From CAYSHJ01 sp964589725 (lineage in GTDB: Bacteria; Planctomycetota; Planctomycetia; Planctomycetales; Planctomycetaceae), in contig CAZPUJ010000513.1 of NCBI GenBank assembly GCA_964589725.1, forward strand, positions 1 through 9,999: a stretch of 9,999 nt of DNA, read 5' to 3'. Below the pieces are notes generated by a model. It was not told where the DNA came from. It searched no databases and was given only the letters and a program-made list of their open reading frames with translations. Numbering within the stretch: position 1 is the stretch's first letter; each line of letters starts with the position of its first letter. A program made the translations under genes and the position numbers. Below, piece after piece: positions 8,172 to 9,999 of this stretch.

Positions 8172-8247
8172 TCTCGTGGCACAGGCAGCTCGACTGTGTA
8201 CCGCAAGCTGTCGAAACGTTTGTGCCGCGAACTAAGAAGGATGTCGG

Positions 8248-9801
8248 ATGGCCGATCTGGAACAACGCTTCGAGCACTGGCGGGCGCGAGTGGGATTTGT
8301 GCTCGCGCCGCTGCTGTTTCTGTTGGTCCTCTTTTGGGACTTCGACAGCTTGCATGGAAACCTGCCAGCGCATCGTCTGGCGGCGGTGATGGCAGCGGTC
8401 GTCACGCTGTGGATCACCGAGGCGCTCCCGATGCCGCTGACGGCACTGCTGGGAGCGAGCGTTTGCGTGGTCATGCAGGTGGCGCCGGCGAAGAACGTTT
8501 TTGCCCCGTTTGCCGATCAATTGATGTTTTTGTTTATCGGCTCGTTCATGCTAGCGCGGGCGATCGAGCTGCATGGTCTCGATCGGCGCCTGGCGTTGAG
8601 CGTGCTGTCGCTGCGCTGGGTCGGCGGCAACCCCAGTCGAGTGCTCTTCGCGTATGGAGCGGTCACGGCCTTCATCTCGGCCTGGATCAGCAATACGGCG
8701 ACGACGGCCATGATGTTCGCGATCGGGCTGTCGATTTTGAAGGTGCTGCGCGAGGAAGGTGATGAGGGACCCTCGGTGACCCCTCCTGGTCTCCCCCTCG
8801 GAAGGGAAAGAAAGAAGCGCGGTCTCGATCCGCGTTACGCCATTGGCTTGATGTTGATCACGTCGTTCGCGGCTTCGATCGGCGGATTGGCCACACCGAT
8901 TGGAACGCCGCCTAACGTGATCGGTTTAGGGTTTATTCGAACGGCGATGAACGAGAGTGGCTCGCTGGTGGATATCACATTCTTTGAGTGGTGCGTGATC
9001 GGTGTGCCGGTGGTCGTCGTGTTGTACTTCTTCATGTTCGCGTACCTGAATTGGCTGTGTCCTTCGGGAGTTCGCGATTTCGCCGGCGGACGCGAGTTCC
9101 TCGCACGTCAGCGACGCGAGCTGGGGCCGTGGACTCGCGGGCAAATCTCGACGGTGATCGCGTTCGTCGTGATGGTTGCTCTGTGGGTGGCTCCGGGAGT
9201 CGTCGCGATCGGGTGGGGCGAGACAAGCCAAACGTACAAGAATTGGACGGCGAGCTTGCCGGAAGCGGTGCCGGCGTTGTTCGGAGCCGGATTGCTCTTC
9301 TTATTGCCGGGCGCGCCGGGACGACGGGCACTCCGGTGGTCCGAGGCCACGCAAATCGATTGGGGAGTCGTGTTGCTCTATGGTGGTGGATTCGCGTTGG
9401 GCATGCTGGCTCAGGAGACGAAGTTGGCCAAAGCACTCGGCGAGAACATGCTCACTTGGTTGCCGAATGCGGGGGGCTTCGGATTTCTGGTCGCGGCCAC
9501 GTTGGTGGCGACGCTGGTGTCGGAAGCGACTTCGAACACAGCGTCGGCGAACATCGTCGTCCCCGTGGTCATCACGATGAGCCAAGCCGCCGGCATCGAT
9601 CCGCTGGAACCGGCTTTGGGAGCGACGCTCGGTTGCAGTCTCGGTTTCATGCTGCCGGTGAGCACTCCCTGCAACGCGATCGTGTACGGTTCTGGCATGG
9701 TTCCGCTGAGTCGCATGATTCGCTACGGCGCGCTGCTGGATATCGCCGGAACCGTGGTCATCGTTGCTGCCGTCAAGTTGCTGGGGGCAACGGTGCGATG
9801 A
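8248..9801 (+). CDS. DASS/SLC13 family sodium-coupled anion (dicarboxylate or sulfate) symporter
   Basis: A 517-residue inner-membrane protein with about a dozen hydrophobic segments and the inverted two-repeat plan of the divalent anion:Na+ symporters. Each repeat carries the family's Ser-Asn-Thr substrate/sodium motif: SNT 148-150 in WISNTATTAM and SNT 429-431 in SEATSNTASANIV. The accompanying loops are also present: GGLATPIGTPPNVIG (212-226) and MLPVSTPCNAIVYGSG (468-483), the latter with Cys where Pro is common. The first segment (about 17-32) starts after a short charged N-terminus. The start has GAAGG seven bases upstream. Between 169 and 192 lies a charged, proline-rich insertion. The substrate could be succinate, malate, citrate or sulfate and cannot be decided from sequence. 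It lies 76 bases after the ceramidase-like gene with no terminator between, so co-transcription is possible. Confidence 0.92.
   Translation: MADLEQRFEHWRARVGFVLAPLLFLLVLFWDFDSLHGNLPAHRLAAVMAAVVTLWITEALPMPLTALLGASVCVVMQVAPAKNVFAPFADQLMFLFIGSFMLARAIELHGLDRRLALSVLSLRWVGGNPSRVLFAYGAVTAFISAWISNTATTAMMFAIGLSILKVLREEGDEGPSVTPPGLPLGRERKKRGLDPRYAIGLMLITSFAASIGGLATPIGTPPNVIGLGFIRTAMNESGSLVDITFFEWCVIGVPVVVVLYFFMFAYLNWLCPSGVRDFAGGREFLARQRRELGPWTRGQISTVIAFVVMVALWVAPGVVAIGWGETSQTYKNWTASLPEAVPALFGAGLLFLLPGAPGRRALRWSEATQIDWGVVLLYGGGFALGMLAQETKLAKALGENMLTWLPNAGGFGFLVAATLVATLVSEATSNTASANIVVPVVITMSQAAGIDPLEPALGATLGCSLGFMLPVSTPCNAIVYGSGMVPLSRMIRYGALLDIAGTVVIVAAVKLLGATVR
8752..8823 (+). repeat. Repeat-like insertion inside the transporter gene
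   Basis: Codons 169-192 of the transporter encode a Gly/Pro/Arg/Lys-rich stretch (including PSVTPPGLPLGRER) in the loop after the first SNT hairpin. The DNA has short mirror blocks such as GAGGGACCCTC and CCCCCTCGGAAGGG, like intergenic GC-rich palindromic repeats. It stays in frame. Tentative: it could also be an ordinary loop. Confidence 0.35.
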
Positions 9802-9851
9802 TTTCCCCCACGGCTGGCTAATTCTTCAATCTGCGTCTTGGTTGAAATACA

Positions 9852-9893
9852 AGCCCGCAGCGCAAGCGAGGGAATCCGCAGAAATCCCTCGCT
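9852..9893. repeat. Second copy of the CCCGnAGCG repeat, with a 9-bp hairpin
   Basis: Bases 9852-9872 match the left arm of the 4187-4251 element at 17 of 21 positions. Within the block AGCGAGGGA (9865-9873) and TCCCTCGCT (9885-9893) pair perfectly around 11 bases. It lies 63 bases after the transporter stop and could help end transcription, but no T run follows, so I do not call it a rho-independent terminator. Confidence 0.6.
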
Positions 9894-9903
9894 CGTATGT
9901 TGA

Positions 9904-9942
9904 AACCACAGCCCAGTGGATGTCAGAGTTTGGGTTGTGGTT
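9904..9942. repeat. Imperfect inverted repeat downstream of the transporter gene
   Basis: AACCACAGCCCA (9904-9915) and TGGGTTGTGGTT (9931-9942) are complementary in 11 of 12 positions, the twelfth a possible G-U pair, with a 15-base loop. It stands 10 bases after the previous hairpin. No T run follows. The bases to 9999 hold no gene I can support. Confidence 0.5.
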
Positions 9943-9999
9943 GTTCGTGAGGAGCGTTTTAGCCTCGCTGTGGCTTGACCACTTGCGCAAGATTACTCC

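Noticed and set aside
8988..9821. 277-codon plus-strand frame inside the transporter
   Set aside because: Arg/Gly/Ala-rich shadow of the DASS gene in another frame; the transporter frame carries conserved motifs along its full length.

Overview
The window is about 60% G+C and carries seven convincing protein genes plus one probable small broken gene. It looks like a piece of a Planctomycetota chromosome. The reasons are the gene mix (secreted ceramidase-like protein, stand-alone FabD-like acyltransferase, G3E GTPase, PolX) and two copies of a repeat with the core CCCGnAGCGnnAGCGAGGG, a kind I associate with planctomycete intergenic regions. The phylum call is an inference from content, not a database match. 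I see no tRNA, rRNA, CRISPR array, transposase or phage gene.

Layout from left to right. Bases 1-797 (minus) are the N-terminal 265 residues of a class V aminotransferase fold enzyme that runs off the left edge. Bases 798-1220 are mostly non-coding but hold a short coding-like stretch (943-1183, plus) interrupted at a run of nine C. Bases 1221-4071 (minus) form a compact two-gene unit: polX (2350-4071), then 13 bases later a D-threonine aldolase / D-serine dehydratase family PLP enzyme (1221-2336). The 209-base divergent gap 4072-4280 holds a 25-bp-arm inverted repeat and back-to-back promoter candidates.

A G3E (CobW-like) GTPase with a CxCC metal motif follows on the plus strand (4281-5387). 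It converges, with only 12 bases between, on a minus-strand FabD-like acyltransferase (5400-6599) whose malonate-binding arginine position appears to be leucine. From a second divergent gap (6600-6788) a plus-strand pair runs right: a secreted neutral-ceramidase-like protein lacking the usual catalytic serine (6789-8171) and a DASS/SLC13 family sodium-coupled anion transporter (8248-9801) with an odd loop insertion. The right end (9802-9999) is non-coding and rich in inverted repeats.

The genes do not add up to one recognisable pathway. polX and the PLP enzyme are probably co-transcribed; the secreted hydrolase-like protein and the transporter may be co-transcribed and could act together on an exported or scavenged compound, but the substrates cannot be read from the sequence. 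I did not find a clear new multi-gene system. The most useful leads are altered active sites in two enzymes, the repeat family, and the C-run frameshift.
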